Assembly: GCA_963819695.1 (NCBI GenBank)
Contig: CAWFXD010000001.1
Location: 310,001-374,000 of the forward strand
DNA: 64,000 nt
Direction: 5' to 3'
DNA from: DASZIT01 sp963819695
GTDB taxonomy: Bacteria > Actinomycetota > Acidimicrobiia > Acidimicrobiales > RAAP-2
The notes under the pieces were generated by a model. That model was not told where the DNA came from. It saw only the letters and a program-made list of their open reading frames with translations, and did not search any database. This document shows positions 23,960 to 32,096 of this stretch, in pieces (the first letter of the stretch is position 1; each line of letters starts with the position of its first letter). Made by a program: the position numbers and the translations under genes.

Positions 23960-24883
23960 GTGACCCCGACCACCGCAGACACCGAAGGGCGGAACCTCAT
24001 GCGTGTGCATCTTCTCGACGGGACCTACGAGCTGTTCCGCCAATTCTTCGGGCAGCCGCCTCGGGAGGCCGACGACGGGACGGAGATCGGTGCCGTCTAC
24101 GGGGTCGTCACCTCGGTGCTGGGCATGCTGTCTGGCGACGTCACCCATCTCGGGGTGGCCACCGACCACGTCATCGAATCGTTTCGCAACCAGTTGTGGG
24201 ACGACTACAAGACCGGGGCCGAAATCCCGGAGACGCTGAGATCTCAGTTCAACACGCTCGAGGACGCTCTCGTCGCGCTCGGCGTCGTGGTCTGGCCGAT
24301 GGTCGAGGTCGAGGCCGACGACGCGTTGGCCTCGGCGGCCGCGGTCGCGGCCGACGACCGGACCGTTGACCAGGTGGTCATCTGCACGCCCGACAAGGAC
24401 CTGGCCCAATGCGTGGTGGGCAAACGGGTGGTACAGCTTGATCGGCGCAAGGACGTCGTCACCGACGAGGACGGAGTGCGGGCCAAGTTCGGAGTCTCAC
24501 CCCAGTCGATCCCTGACTGGCTGGCCCTGGTGGGCGACTCCGCCGACGGCTTCCCCGGTCTGGTCGGGTGGGGCAAACGCTCGGCTGCCCTCGTGCTGGC
24601 CCACTACGGGCACATCGATGCCGTACCCGACAATGCCAACGACTGGGAGCCCTCGGTCCGCAAATCCGTACGGGGCGCGGACAAATTGGCCGCCACCCTC
24701 GCCAACCAGCGAGACCTGGCCCGGTTGTTCCGGACCCTCGCCGTCCTCCGGGTCGACCGTGCGCTGCTGCCCGACGTCGCCGATCTCCAATGGCACGGAC
24801 CCACCCCGGAGTTCGAGACCGTGTGTCGCCATCTTCGGGCTCCGGCCCTCGCCGAGCGGGCCGCCAACCTCGCGGCTAGCTGA
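23960..24883 (+). CDS. 5'-3' exonuclease of the FEN/PolA-N family
   Basis: 307 residues, stand-alone structure-specific nuclease. Acidic metal-binding clusters appear in family order: 'LLDGTYELFR', 'EVEADDALASAAA', 'VICTPDKDLAQCV', and 'LALVGDSADGFPGLVGWGKRSAA', the last being the helix-hairpin-helix DNA-binding loop. It is related to the N-terminal domain of Pol I and to mycobacterial FenA, which remove flaps during excision repair. GTG 23960 has GGAGGG close upstream; ATG 23999 is a possible shorter start. It converges on and overlaps ligC by 8 bp and so may act with it. Confidence 0.88.
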   Translation: MTPTTADTEGRNLMRVHLLDGTYELFRQFFGQPPREADDGTEIGAVYGVVTSVLGMLSGDVTHLGVATDHVIESFRNQLWDDYKTGAEIPETLRSQFNTLEDALVALGVVVWPMVEVEADDALASAAAVAADDRTVDQVVICTPDKDLAQCVVGKRVVQLDRRKDVVTDEDGVRAKFGVSPQSIPDWLALVGDSADGFPGLVGWGKRSAALVLAHYGHIDAVPDNANDWEPSVRKSVRGADKLAATLANQRDLARLFRTLAVLRVDRALLPDVADLQWHGPTPEFETVCRHLRAPALAERAANLAAS

Positions 24884-25937
24884 GGGCGTCGAACACCAGG
24901 GAGAGTTCCATCGGAACCGGTGCGTCGAGCTGGGCGTAGGTGCAGGACGCGGGTTGCCGGTCCGGGCGCCACCGCCGGAACGAGGTGCCGTGGCGGAAGC
25001 GCTCCTCCTGGAGGTGGTCGTAGGACACCTCGCAGACCAGCTCGGGCCGCAGGGGCTCCCAGCTCATGTCCTTGCCCGCGCTCCAACGGCTGGTGCCCCC
25101 CGGGATCCGGCTCGACTCGGTGGCCGCCCGCAGCCAGGGATGGCCCTCGATGGCACCGGACCGAAATGGCTCGAGTTCCGCCACCAGCTCCTTGCGCCGG
25201 GCCGCGGTGAACCCGGAGGCGACCCCGACATGGTGGAGGACCTTCTTCCGGTCGAAGAGGCCGAGCAGCAGCGATCCGACGATACCCCCCTCTTTGTGCC
25301 ATCGAAAGCCGGCCACCACGCAGTCAGCCGTTCGCTCATGTTTGACCTTCAACATCGCCCGCTTGTCCTGGAGGTAGTGAAGGTCACCGGGTTTGGCCAC
25401 CACCCCGTCGAGGCCCGCTCCCTCGAACCGCGAGAACCAGTCGCTGGCCACCTCAGGGTCGTTCGTCGCCGGGGTCAGGTGGACCGGCGCCTTCGATGAC
25501 TTGAGCGTCTTCTCGAGGAGTTTGCGCCGCTCGGCGTAAGGGGCGGCACAGAGGTCGCGATCGCCGGAGGCCAGAATGTCGAAGGCCACGAAGGAGGCCG
25601 GCGTGGTCGAGGCCAGCATGGTGATCCGGGACTCCGCCGGATGGATCCGTTGGGACAGCGCATCGAAGTCCAGGCCGTGAGGTCCGGCGATCACGATCTC
25701 TCCGTCCAGCACGCACCGGTCGGGAAGATCGCGCTTGAGCGGCCCGATGAGCTCAGGAAAGTACCGGGTCAGCGGTTTCTCGTTGCGGCTGCCCAACTCC
25801 ACCTCGTCGCCGTCCCGGAAGACGATGCACCGGAAGCCGTCCCACTTCGGTTCGTAGAACATGCCGTCCGCCCGGGGGAGCTCCCGGGTGAGCTTGGCCA
25901 GCATGGGCGCCACCGGTGGCGGTACGGGAAGGGTCAC
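24876..25937 (-). CDS. ligC: ATP-dependent DNA ligase, LigC type
   Basis: 353 residues, nucleotidyltransferase plus OB-fold domain without extra domains, the size of LigC. Motif I is 'EPKWDGFRC' with adenylated K31. Motif III 'FVAFDILASGD', motif IV 'GLDGVVAKPG' and motif V 'AMLKVKHERTADCVV' follow. It seals nicks using ATP. It is the last gene of a minus-strand group with the PHP protein (33 bp upstream) and the LigD-type polymerase, paralleling the mycobacterial LigC/Prim-PolC pair that works in base-excision-type repair. Confidence 0.93.
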   Translation of the reverse strand: MTLPVPPPVAPMLAKLTRELPRADGMFYEPKWDGFRCIVFRDGDEVELGSRNEKPLTRYFPELIGPLKRDLPDRCVLDGEIVIAGPHGLDFDALSQRIHPAESRITMLASTTPASFVAFDILASGDRDLCAAPYAERRKLLEKTLKSSKAPVHLTPATNDPEVASDWFSRFEGAGLDGVVAKPGDLHYLQDKRAMLKVKHERTADCVVAGFRWHKEGGIVGSLLLGLFDRKKVLHHVGVASGFTAARRKELVAELEPFRSGAIEGHPWLRAATESSRIPGGTSRWSAGKDMSWEPLRPELVCEVSYDHLQEERFRHGTSFRRWRPDRQPASCTYAQLDAPVPMELSLVFDALS

Positions 25938-25970
25938 CCGCCGATCGTACCCAGGATCCCGCGGTGAGCC

Positions 25971-26990
25971 TCAGGCTGCGTGAGTTGCCGTCCAGGCCAG
26001 GAGGTCGTCAGCGGACTTTCGATTGACGACGCGGTCATCGGGCACCTCGGCCCGGACGGCGTTGACGCAGCCTCGACCGAGCCACTCGAGTTGCCCTGGG
26101 GCGTGGGCGTCGGTGTCGATGGAGACCAGGCATCCGAGCTCGATGGCCCGGCGTAGGAGGTCCTCGGGCGGATCCTGACGCTCGGGACGGGAGTTGATCT
26201 CCACCGCGGTGCCGGTGCGGGCACAGGCGGCAAAGACGGCTTCCGCGTCGAAGGTCGACTGCGGCCGCCCCTTGCCGGTGATCAACCGTCCGGTGCAGTG
26301 CCCGAGGATGTCTGTGTGCGGGCTCTCGATGGCGGCCAGCATGCGCCTGGTCATGGTGGGCGCATCCATCCGGAGTTTGGAGTGGACGCTGGCCACCACC
26401 ACGTCGAGCTCGGCGAGGAGATCCTCGTCCTGGTCGAGGGCACCATCCTCGAGGATGTCCACCTCGATCCCGGTGAGGATCCGGAACGGGGCCAGCTCTT
26501 CGTTCAAGGTGCCGACCACCTCGAGTTGCTTCCGAAGGCGCTCGGCATCGAGTCCGTGGGCCACCGTCAGGCGGGCGCTGTGGTCGGTGAGGACCAGATA
26601 GCGGCGACCCAGGTCCCTGGCCGCCTCGGCCATCTCCCGGATGGGGCTGCCACCATCCGACCAGTCGGAGTGGGAATGGCAGTCCCCCTGGAGCTGGTCG
26701 AGCAGCGCTTGGGCGGCGGCATCCAGGATGATGTCCGGGGGTTCGGTCTCGAGCTTGGCCAGGTAGGTGGGGACCTCACCGGCCAGCGCTTCGCTGATGG
26801 CCTGGGCCGTCGACTTCCCGACCCCGGGAATGGTCTGCAGGCGTCCGGCCGCGGCCAGCTGGTTCAGGTCCGCCTCGGACATGGGCTCCAGGGCGGTGGC
26901 AGCTTGCCGGAAGGCGCGGACTTTGTAGCTATCCGCACCGTTGCGCTCCAGGAGATACGAGATCCGCCGGAGGGTGGACACGGGATCCAT
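25971..26990 (-). CDS. PolX-like 8-kDa/HhH domain fused to PHP phosphoesterase, polymerase palm absent
   Basis: 339 residues. Residues 1-85 match the N-terminal lyase/helix-hairpin-helix domain of family X polymerases ('ISYLLERNGADSYKVRAFRQAATAL', HhH 'IPGVGKSTAQAI' at 54-65). A PHP metallohydrolase follows almost at once: 'GDCHSHSDWSDGG' (H105, H107), 'YLVLTDHS', 'LTGIEVDIL', 'VVASVHSK', 'ILGHCTGRL', 'EINSRPER' and 'SIDTDAHAP'. The nucleotidyltransferase palm that separates these domains in bacterial PolX is missing. The likely activity is DNA 3'-end processing or AP-site cleavage, as for PolX PHP domains (inference). It starts 4 bp after the LigD-type polymerase stop. Confidence 0.88.
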   Translation of the reverse strand: MDPVSTLRRISYLLERNGADSYKVRAFRQAATALEPMSEADLNQLAAAGRLQTIPGVGKSTAQAISEALAGEVPTYLAKLETEPPDIILDAAAQALLDQLQGDCHSHSDWSDGGSPIREMAEAARDLGRRYLVLTDHSARLTVAHGLDAERLRKQLEVVGTLNEELAPFRILTGIEVDILEDGALDQDEDLLAELDVVVASVHSKLRMDAPTMTRRMLAAIESPHTDILGHCTGRLITGKGRPQSTFDAEAVFAACARTGTAVEINSRPERQDPPEDLLRRAIELGCLVSIDTDAHAPGQLEWLGRGCVNAVRAEVPDDRVVNRKSADDLLAWTATHAA

Positions 26991-26994
26991 CGGG

Positions 26995-28005
26995 CTACGA
27001 CTTCTTCGCCCGGCTGGGCGCCACCCGGGTCGGCTCGTCGGCGCCCTTGGGGTACTCGGGTGGCCATGGCGCGTCGTGGAGCCCGGCCGCCTTGTCGCGT
27101 TCGGCGAGGTCGAGCAAGGGCTGAAGCGACTGCAGCGCGTCGCCGATCTCCGACCAGGGGTCTCCCCGCTGCTGCAGCCGGTCGGGGACGGTTCTGATGG
27201 TCAGGTCGTCGGGAACCACGTCGGCGACTTCATCCCACGACAACGGCGTCGACACCTGGCCGCCAGTTCGGGGCCGGGCGAACCAGGCACCGAAGACCGT
27301 CTTGTGCGGGGCGTTCTGATTGAAGTCCACGAACACCCGCTCGCCGCGCTCCTCCTTCCACCAATTGGCGGTCATGAGGGTGGGGTGCCGGCGTTCCATC
27401 TCTCGGGCAAAGGCCACCGCGGCGGCGCGCACCTCGGTGGCGTTCCAGCGCGCCTCCAGCCGGAGGTAGATGTGCAGACCCCGGTTGCCGGTCGTCTTCG
27501 GGTAGCCGGCGAGGCCCAGCTCTTCGAGAAGATCGCGGCAGTGATACGCCGCCGCCCGGACTTCGTCGAACCCGACCCCAGGCTGGGGGTCGAGATCGAT
27601 TCGCAACTCGTCAGCGAATGCCGCGTCTGCGGCCCGGTAGGGCCACAGATGCAGACCGAGACATCCCAGATTGACGGCCCAGGCGACGTGGGCGAGGTCG
27701 GCGACCACCAGCGCGTTGGAGGTCGTCCCGTTCGGCGTGGAAACGGTGGTTGTCTCGAGCCACGACGGTGCGCCGGCCGGCACCCGTTTTTGAAAGAACG
27801 ACTTGCCGGCGGCACCGTTGGGAAACCGCTGCAGCATGGCTGGACGACCGGCCGCGGTATTCAGGAGCGCCGCTTCGACCTCGAGGTAGTAGGAGACGAG
27901 CTCGATCTTGGTGGCGCCGAGTTCGGGAAAATAGATCTTGTCGGGGCTCGAGATCCTTACCTCTCGGCCTGCGATCTCTATGAGCCGCTCCTGGTCATCG
28001 GGCAC
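26995..28005 (-). CDS. LigD-type archaeo-eukaryotic primase/polymerase domain protein
   Basis: 336 residues, a stand-alone LigD polymerase domain. The catalytic DxD is D137/D139 in 'ELRIDLDPQPG'. The other conserved parts are 'KTTGNRGLHIYLRL' (active-site His) and 'RVFVDFNQNAPHKT' (third acidic residue). Such enzymes insert ribonucleotides or deoxynucleotides at gaps and ends; stand-alone versions (Prim-PolC/LigD2) act in NHEJ or gap-filling excision repair. The start is GTG 28005. It heads the minus-strand group PolDom-PHP-LigC. No Ku gene is in the window. Confidence 0.92.
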   Translation of the reverse strand: MPDDQERLIEIAGREVRISSPDKIYFPELGATKIELVSYYLEVEAALLNTAAGRPAMLQRFPNGAAGKSFFQKRVPAGAPSWLETTTVSTPNGTTSNALVVADLAHVAWAVNLGCLGLHLWPYRAADAAFADELRIDLDPQPGVGFDEVRAAAYHCRDLLEELGLAGYPKTTGNRGLHIYLRLEARWNATEVRAAAVAFAREMERRHPTLMTANWWKEERGERVFVDFNQNAPHKTVFGAWFARPRTGGQVSTPLSWDEVADVVPDDLTIRTVPDRLQQRGDPWSEIGDALQSLQPLLDLAERDKAAGLHDAPWPPEYPKGADEPTRVAPSRAKKS

Positions 28006-28044
28006 CAGCCGAGACTCTATCCGGCCGATCAGGTATTTCCGGCC

Positions 28045-28872
28045 TCATCCGAGGCGAATGCCGGCGAGCTGGGTGCCCTGAGCGACCAGGCGGCCGGTGC
28101 GGTCCCAGACGAAGCACGACTCGTCGACCCGCTGCGCGTCGATCAGCTGCGCTCGTTGCAGAATTCGTACCGGACCTGGCGCCGGCAGGGCGCGGACGTA
28201 GACGGTCAACTCGAGGGTTGGCACCCAACCGGTGAACTCGATGTCGAAGGTTGCCGGCGGGAAGGCATCGACGGCAAAGAGCAGTGAAGCCGGGTCGAAG
28301 GACTCCCCCTCCGGCAGTGCCAACCAGCCACGTAGCTCGCCCCGCCCGCTGGGCTCGCCGGTGGTGAAGGAGTCCGAGCCGGGCTCCAGCCTCACCTCGA
28401 TTTGCTCCATGAGTGCGACTCGGATCCCGTTCGGCGTCCGGGGGATCAGACGGATGCCGTCCTCAAAGGCGACCTGGCTCACCGCCGGCGCGCCGCGATC
28501 CCAATAGGGAACCGTCGACTCGCCGAGTCGGCTGGTGGTCAGCAGCGCCTCAACGCAGGGCTGGTCGCCTTGGCTCATGCGGGCATGAACCTGACTCGCC
28601 GTGCGACCAGTTCGAAGGACGTCAGCCTCGACGACGACTGGGCCGGGATCGGGAGAGTGGAGGAAATGGGCGCTGGCCGCGATGACGTGGCCGTGTTCAG
28701 ACACCGAGGCGGCCGCCCGGCCTAGCATGGCCAGGAGATAGCCGCCGTTGGGCTTCCCGCCGATGGTCCATTCCGGGTTGACGTCAGCGTTGAAGCATCC
28801 GGGTCGGCGGAAGACCAACCCGCTCACCTCGGAGAACGAGGAGGCCGGCAGGCTCGGCGCAGACGTGGTCAC
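28045..28872 (-). CDS. acyl-CoA thioesterase-like double-hotdog protein
   Basis: 275 residues from GTG 28872. 'NPEWTIGGKPNGGYLLAMLGRAAASV' is the first hotdog helix region of the TesB-like thioesterase family, followed by 'VIAASAHFLHSPDPGPVVVEADVLRTGRTASQVHARM'. The second half repeats the fold and ends 'FVWDRTGRLVAQGTQLAGIRLG'. Such proteins hydrolyse or bind acyl-CoA. The open frame extends upstream but has no other good start. It diverges from a second thioesterase at 29020; the 147-bp gap contains a motif shared with the TetR promoter at 29532. Confidence 0.85.
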   Translation of the reverse strand: MTTSAPSLPASSFSEVSGLVFRRPGCFNADVNPEWTIGGKPNGGYLLAMLGRAAASVSEHGHVIAASAHFLHSPDPGPVVVEADVLRTGRTASQVHARMSQGDQPCVEALLTTSRLGESTVPYWDRGAPAVSQVAFEDGIRLIPRTPNGIRVALMEQIEVRLEPGSDSFTTGEPSGRGELRGWLALPEGESFDPASLLFAVDAFPPATFDIEFTGWVPTLELTVYVRALPAPGPVRILQRAQLIDAQRVDESCFVWDRTGRLVAQGTQLAGIRLG

Positions 28873-28986
28873 GAGAACACCCGGCCCCGCGGAGTACCGG
28901 ATTCGGGCACCTCGGGGTGCTCGGCCTCGATGCCGTGCCATTCCGTCAAGGTCTTTCGCTCCACGCGTGGGAACCCTAGTGGGTTG

Positions 28987-29004
28987 CGTGATAGAACGCA
29001 ATCT
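28987..29004. promoter_or_regulatory. putative operator shared by the divergent thioesterase genes
   Basis: CGTGATAGAACGCAATCT matches 29532-29549 (CGTAACAGAACGGAATCC) at 14 of 18 positions. Here it is embedded in an inverted repeat TTGCGT-N6-ACGCAA (28984-29001). The two sites flank the thioesterases and the downstream TetR gene, so they probably bind that TetR. Confidence 0.5.
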
Positions 29005-29019
29005 CCTAAAGTCGCTCTT

Positions 29020-29496
29020 GTGAATGAAACCGCGACAGCCGGCAAACCTCTGAGCGATCCGGTCCCGGCGACTTCCAGGGGCGTGCCGGGCCTGAATTCC
29101 GACTCGCTCGAGACGGGCAGCGCCTTCGTGGCTGCCGCCGGTCTGGTCATTGACGAAGTCACCGGCTCCCGGGTCACCGGTCACATCGAACTCGGACCCG
29201 AGCACCACACCCCGTGGGGCATCGTCCACGGCGGGGTGTACACCACGGCCGTCGAGACCGCGGCCAGCATCGGGGCCAGCATCGCGGTGATGGACCAGGG
29301 AATGGTGGCGGTTGGGCTCACCAACACCACGCAGTTCCTGCGATCGGTCACCTCCGGCCGGGTCAACGTGGAGGCGATCGCGCTCAACCAAGGTCGTACC
29401 CAGCAGCTGTGGCAGGTCGACGTCCGGGACGGACCCGGGAAGCTGGTGGCTCACGGCGAGTTGCGGCTCCAGAACGTGACCGCCTCGCCCGGGTGA
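29020..29496 (+). CDS. PaaI-family hotdog thioesterase
   Basis: 158 residues from GTG 29020. The core is 'TGHIELGPEHHTPWGIVHGGVYTTAVETAASIGASIAVM', with the HGG turn and catalytic-helix Glu of PaaI/4HBT enzymes, then 'AVGLTNTTQFLRSVTSGRVNVEAIALNQGRTQQLWQVDVRDGPGKLVAHGELRLQ'. It likely hydrolyses (aryl)acyl-CoA in the cytoplasm. The ribosome site is weak. It is divergent from the double-hotdog thioesterase and 75 bp upstream of a TetR gene, which suggests a fatty-acid or aromatic-CoA regulon. Confidence 0.88.
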   Translation: MNETATAGKPLSDPVPATSRGVPGLNSDSLETGSAFVAAAGLVIDEVTGSRVTGHIELGPEHHTPWGIVHGGVYTTAVETAASIGASIAVMDQGMVAVGLTNTTQFLRSVTSGRVNVEAIALNQGRTQQLWQVDVRDGPGKLVAHGELRLQNVTASPG

Positions 29497-29531
29497 GCCG
29501 ACGTACTCGACCTGCTGGTTCGGACGAAACC

Positions 29532-29566
29532 CGTAACAGAACGGAATCCTTTATTCCAGTAGGATT
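29532..29566. promoter_or_regulatory. putative TetR operator upstream of the TetR gene
   Basis: CGTAACAGAACGGAATCC (29532-29549) repeats the site at 28987. It runs into a nested inverted repeat, GAATCC (29544-29549) with GGATTC (29561-29566), ending just before ATG 29572. This fits autoregulation. Confidence 0.5.
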
Positions 29567-29571
29567 CGGGC

Positions 29572-30243
29572 ATGTCCCAAGAAATCGAAGCGTCGGCTCC
29601 CTTGAGCGGTCGGCGTCGCCAGGCGGCCGTCAACGACGGTCGCATCCTCGAAGCGGCCCGGGAGGTCTTCATCGCCGACCCCGGCGCGCCCATCACCGCG
29701 GTGGCCCATCGCGCCGGGGTGGGGATCAGCGCGCTGTACTCCCGCTACGCCAGCAAGGACGACCTTCTCCGCAAGCTCTGCGGCGACGCGCTGGCTCGCG
29801 TCGTGTCGATCGTCGAGTCGGGCCTGGCTGACGACCGGGATGAGTGGACCGTCTTCTCCGACTTCATGCAGAAGATGGTCGAGGCGGGCACCAGCTCGTT
29901 GACTCTCGCCCTGGCCGGCAAGTTCGAACCCAGCCAAGAGCTGTTCGTCTTGGCCGGGCGGGCGAACGAGCTCATGGTCGCGTTGTTCGAGCGGGTGAAA
30001 GACGCGCTGCGCCCGGGCCTCGATGTGAACGATGTGTCCCTGGTCTTCGAGCTGCTCGCCGCCGTCAAACTCGGCGGCCCCGAGCGGGGTGCGCAATTGC
30101 GCAACCGGTATCTGGCCGTGGTGCTCGATGGGCTTCGCGCCGGCGCCGGCCCGACCCTCCCGGGAACGCCACCCACCTGGCAGGAGATCAGCACCCGCTG
30201 GGCCGCCACCGGTTCGAGAACCGGAACCCGGCACCCCGCATGA
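29572..30243 (+). CDS. TetR-family transcriptional regulator
   Basis: 223 residues. The helix-turn-helix is 'APITAVAHRAGVGISALYSRYASKDDLLRKLC'. The C-terminal ligand domain has no recognisable subgroup; the last ~25 residues are polar and probably disordered. The ATG start is 75 bp after the PaaI thioesterase. The nearby repeated motif suggests it controls itself and the two thioesterases, perhaps with an acyl-CoA ligand (inference). Confidence 0.9.
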   Translation: MSQEIEASAPLSGRRRQAAVNDGRILEAAREVFIADPGAPITAVAHRAGVGISALYSRYASKDDLLRKLCGDALARVVSIVESGLADDRDEWTVFSDFMQKMVEAGTSSLTLALAGKFEPSQELFVLAGRANELMVALFERVKDALRPGLDVNDVSLVFELLAAVKLGGPERGAQLRNRYLAVVLDGLRAGAGPTLPGTPPTWQEISTRWAATGSRTGTRHPA

Positions 30244-30250
30244 TGGTTTG

Positions 30251-31363
30251 GTGAGCGGCCAGGTCCTCAGCCAACGGCAACTCAACCGGGCGTTCCTCGC
30301 CCGGCAGCTGTTGTTGGAGCGGGCCCAGATCACCTGTGAGGAGGCGATCGAGCACCTGGTCGGGATGCAGGCCCAGGCGCCCACCGCTCCGTATGTCGGC
30401 CTGTGGTCCCGAGTCGATGGCTTCGAATTCGACGATCTGGCCGGTCTGTACGACGACCGGCGGGTCACCCGTCTCTCCATGATGCGAAGCACGATCCACC
30501 TCGTCACCGCCGCCGACGCCCATCGCCTCCGCCCCCTCCTGGATCCGACGATGGTGCGGGGATTCAGGTCCTCTCAGTGGGGGAAGCTGCTGCAAGGGCT
30601 GGATCTCGATCCGGTGATCGCCGCCGGCCGCTCGGCGGTGGAAGCCACGCCCCTGACCTTCGCCGAGTTGGGCGTCGAGCTCGGCAAGCGATGGCCGGCC
30701 TATGACAGCCAGGCGCTGGCTCAGGCCATCCGGGCCCACGTCGCGCTGGTGCAGGTCCCCCCGCGGGGGATCTGGGGAGCCAGTGGGCAGGCGCGGCACA
30801 CCTCCCTCCGGACCTGGCTGGGGCGATCGAGGTTGCACGGGTCCATCGACGACCTCATCCTGCGGTACCTGGCCGCCTTCGGACCGGCCAGTGTCAACGA
30901 TGCGCAGACGTGGTCGGGGCTGACCCGCTTGCGCGACGACTTCGTCAGACTCTCGCCACGGCTGATCACATTCCGCGACGGGAACGACGTGGAGCTGTTC
31001 GATCTGCCCGAAGCGCCACGGCCGCCAGCGGAAACCCCGGCCCCGGTTCGATACCTGGCCGAGTTCGACAACGCGTTGCTCTCGCACGCCGACCGGACCC
31101 GGATCATCGAACCGGAGGATCGTGTCCACCTGTACTCGAAGAACGGCATCGTCCCCGGGGGAGTATTGGTCGACGGCATGATGCGGGCGCTCTGGCGAAT
31201 GAGCCGTTCGCGGGATCAGGTCAGCACCTTGACCATTTTCCCCTTCGCCCCTCTCCTCCAGCGTGATGCCACCGCGGTGGCCAAAGAGGGGCGCCGACTC
31301 CTGAACGCCGCGGCTCCGGAGGCCGCCGGCCACCAAGTCGTGTTCGAACCCGGAGTCCGATAG
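30251..31363 (+). CDS. winged-helix protein of the AlkZ/AlkX DNA-glycosylase superfamily (HTH_42)
   Basis: 370 residues from GTG 30251, 7 bp after the TetR stop. The N-terminal 'QLNRAFLARQLLLERAQITCEEAIEHLVGMQAQAPTAPYVGLWSRVDGF' is diagnostic of the family. Q40 and Q42 of 'MQAQ' match the catalytic QxQ of AlkZ glycosylases, which unhook DNA crosslinks or protect antibiotic producers. Further family segments are 'VTRLSMMRSTIHLVTAADA' and 'LAEFDNALLSHADRTRII'. Many members remain unassigned, so the substrate is unknown. The close spacing suggests cotranscription with the TetR gene. Confidence 0.87.
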   Translation: MSGQVLSQRQLNRAFLARQLLLERAQITCEEAIEHLVGMQAQAPTAPYVGLWSRVDGFEFDDLAGLYDDRRVTRLSMMRSTIHLVTAADAHRLRPLLDPTMVRGFRSSQWGKLLQGLDLDPVIAAGRSAVEATPLTFAELGVELGKRWPAYDSQALAQAIRAHVALVQVPPRGIWGASGQARHTSLRTWLGRSRLHGSIDDLILRYLAAFGPASVNDAQTWSGLTRLRDDFVRLSPRLITFRDGNDVELFDLPEAPRPPAETPAPVRYLAEFDNALLSHADRTRIIEPEDRVHLYSKNGIVPGGVLVDGMMRALWRMSRSRDQVSTLTIFPFAPLLQRDATAVAKEGRRLLNAAAPEAAGHQVVFEPGVR

Positions 31364-31410
31364 GAGCAGGTGGGAACGGCTCGACGGTTTGACATGTCCC
31401 CTCGAGGGGC

Positions 31411-31974
31411 CTACCCGCGTATCACCTGGGAAACCGGTCGATAGAGGACATAGACGTGGTTGGTTCCCGCGTCAGTCGGATCGTCGGAGTCGAGCGTTCC
31501 CGACCAGGCCCGATGGAAGCCGACCTTTTCGAGTGCCCGCCACGAACGACGATTGCTCTCATTGATGCTCACGACCACCGCGTCGATGTCGGGATAGTGA
31601 TCCCAACTCTCGCTGACGAAGCGAGCGATCAATTCGGGTCCAAGTCCACGCCCGATGAAGCGCTCGACACCGATGAGGTAGTCGATACCGACCGCATTGC
31701 TCGGGGTGCCCGTCACCGACAGCGTCGATTGCCAGGCGGGGTTGTCGGCCAGCTTGTAACGCTGGATGAGCCCTAACGGCTGACCCTCGCGCTCGATGAT
31801 GTGTACCTCGCTCGAATCGGTGCCATCGACGATCGGGCCATAGCGCGCCTCGATCGAGGCGGCGTCCGATTCCTCGCCCCACCAGACTTCCACGTGGGGG
31901 GCACTCATCCATTCCGAGAGCAGGCCGAAGTCCTCTCGAGCCAGCGGACGAAAGTCGAATTCACCGAAAGCCAT
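31411..31974 (-). CDS. GNAT-family N-acetyltransferase (AAC(6')-like)
   Basis: 187 residues. 'FDFRPLAREDFGLLSEWMSAPHVEVWWGEE' and the acetyl-CoA-binding region 'GIDYLIGVERFIGRGLGPELIARFVSESWDHYPDIDAVVVSINESNRRSWRALEKVGFHRAW' match the Acetyltransf_8/AAC(6')-Ib-like group, which includes aminoglycoside and lysine/siderophore acetyltransferases. The R/QxxGxG loop appears as IGRGLG. The substrate is not predictable. It diverges from lhr. Confidence 0.88.
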   Translation of the reverse strand: MAFGEFDFRPLAREDFGLLSEWMSAPHVEVWWGEESDAASIEARYGPIVDGTDSSEVHIIEREGQPLGLIQRYKLADNPAWQSTLSVTGTPSNAVGIDYLIGVERFIGRGLGPELIARFVSESWDHYPDIDAVVVSINESNRRSWRALEKVGFHRAWSGTLDSDDPTDAGTNHVYVLYRPVSQVIRG

Positions 31975-32096
31975 GGCGGGGAGAGTTTCTCACCGATCGG
32001 CCTGCCCATCGACGGGCCGGCCGGGGAAAGGCGGAGGTCAGGGACCAACCCGGACCGGGTGAATGGGATGTCGCACCTCCATGGTGAAATGGGGGT

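Noticed and set aside
23786..24409. Minus-strand continuation of the VOC gene reading frame
   Set aside because: It overlaps the FEN exonuclease gene; GGAGG and homology place the real start at 23785.
28873..29454. N-terminal extension of the minus-strand thioesterase
   Set aside because: The open frame runs on upstream, but it overlaps the clearly coding PaaI gene on the other strand and shows no family homology before GTG 28872.
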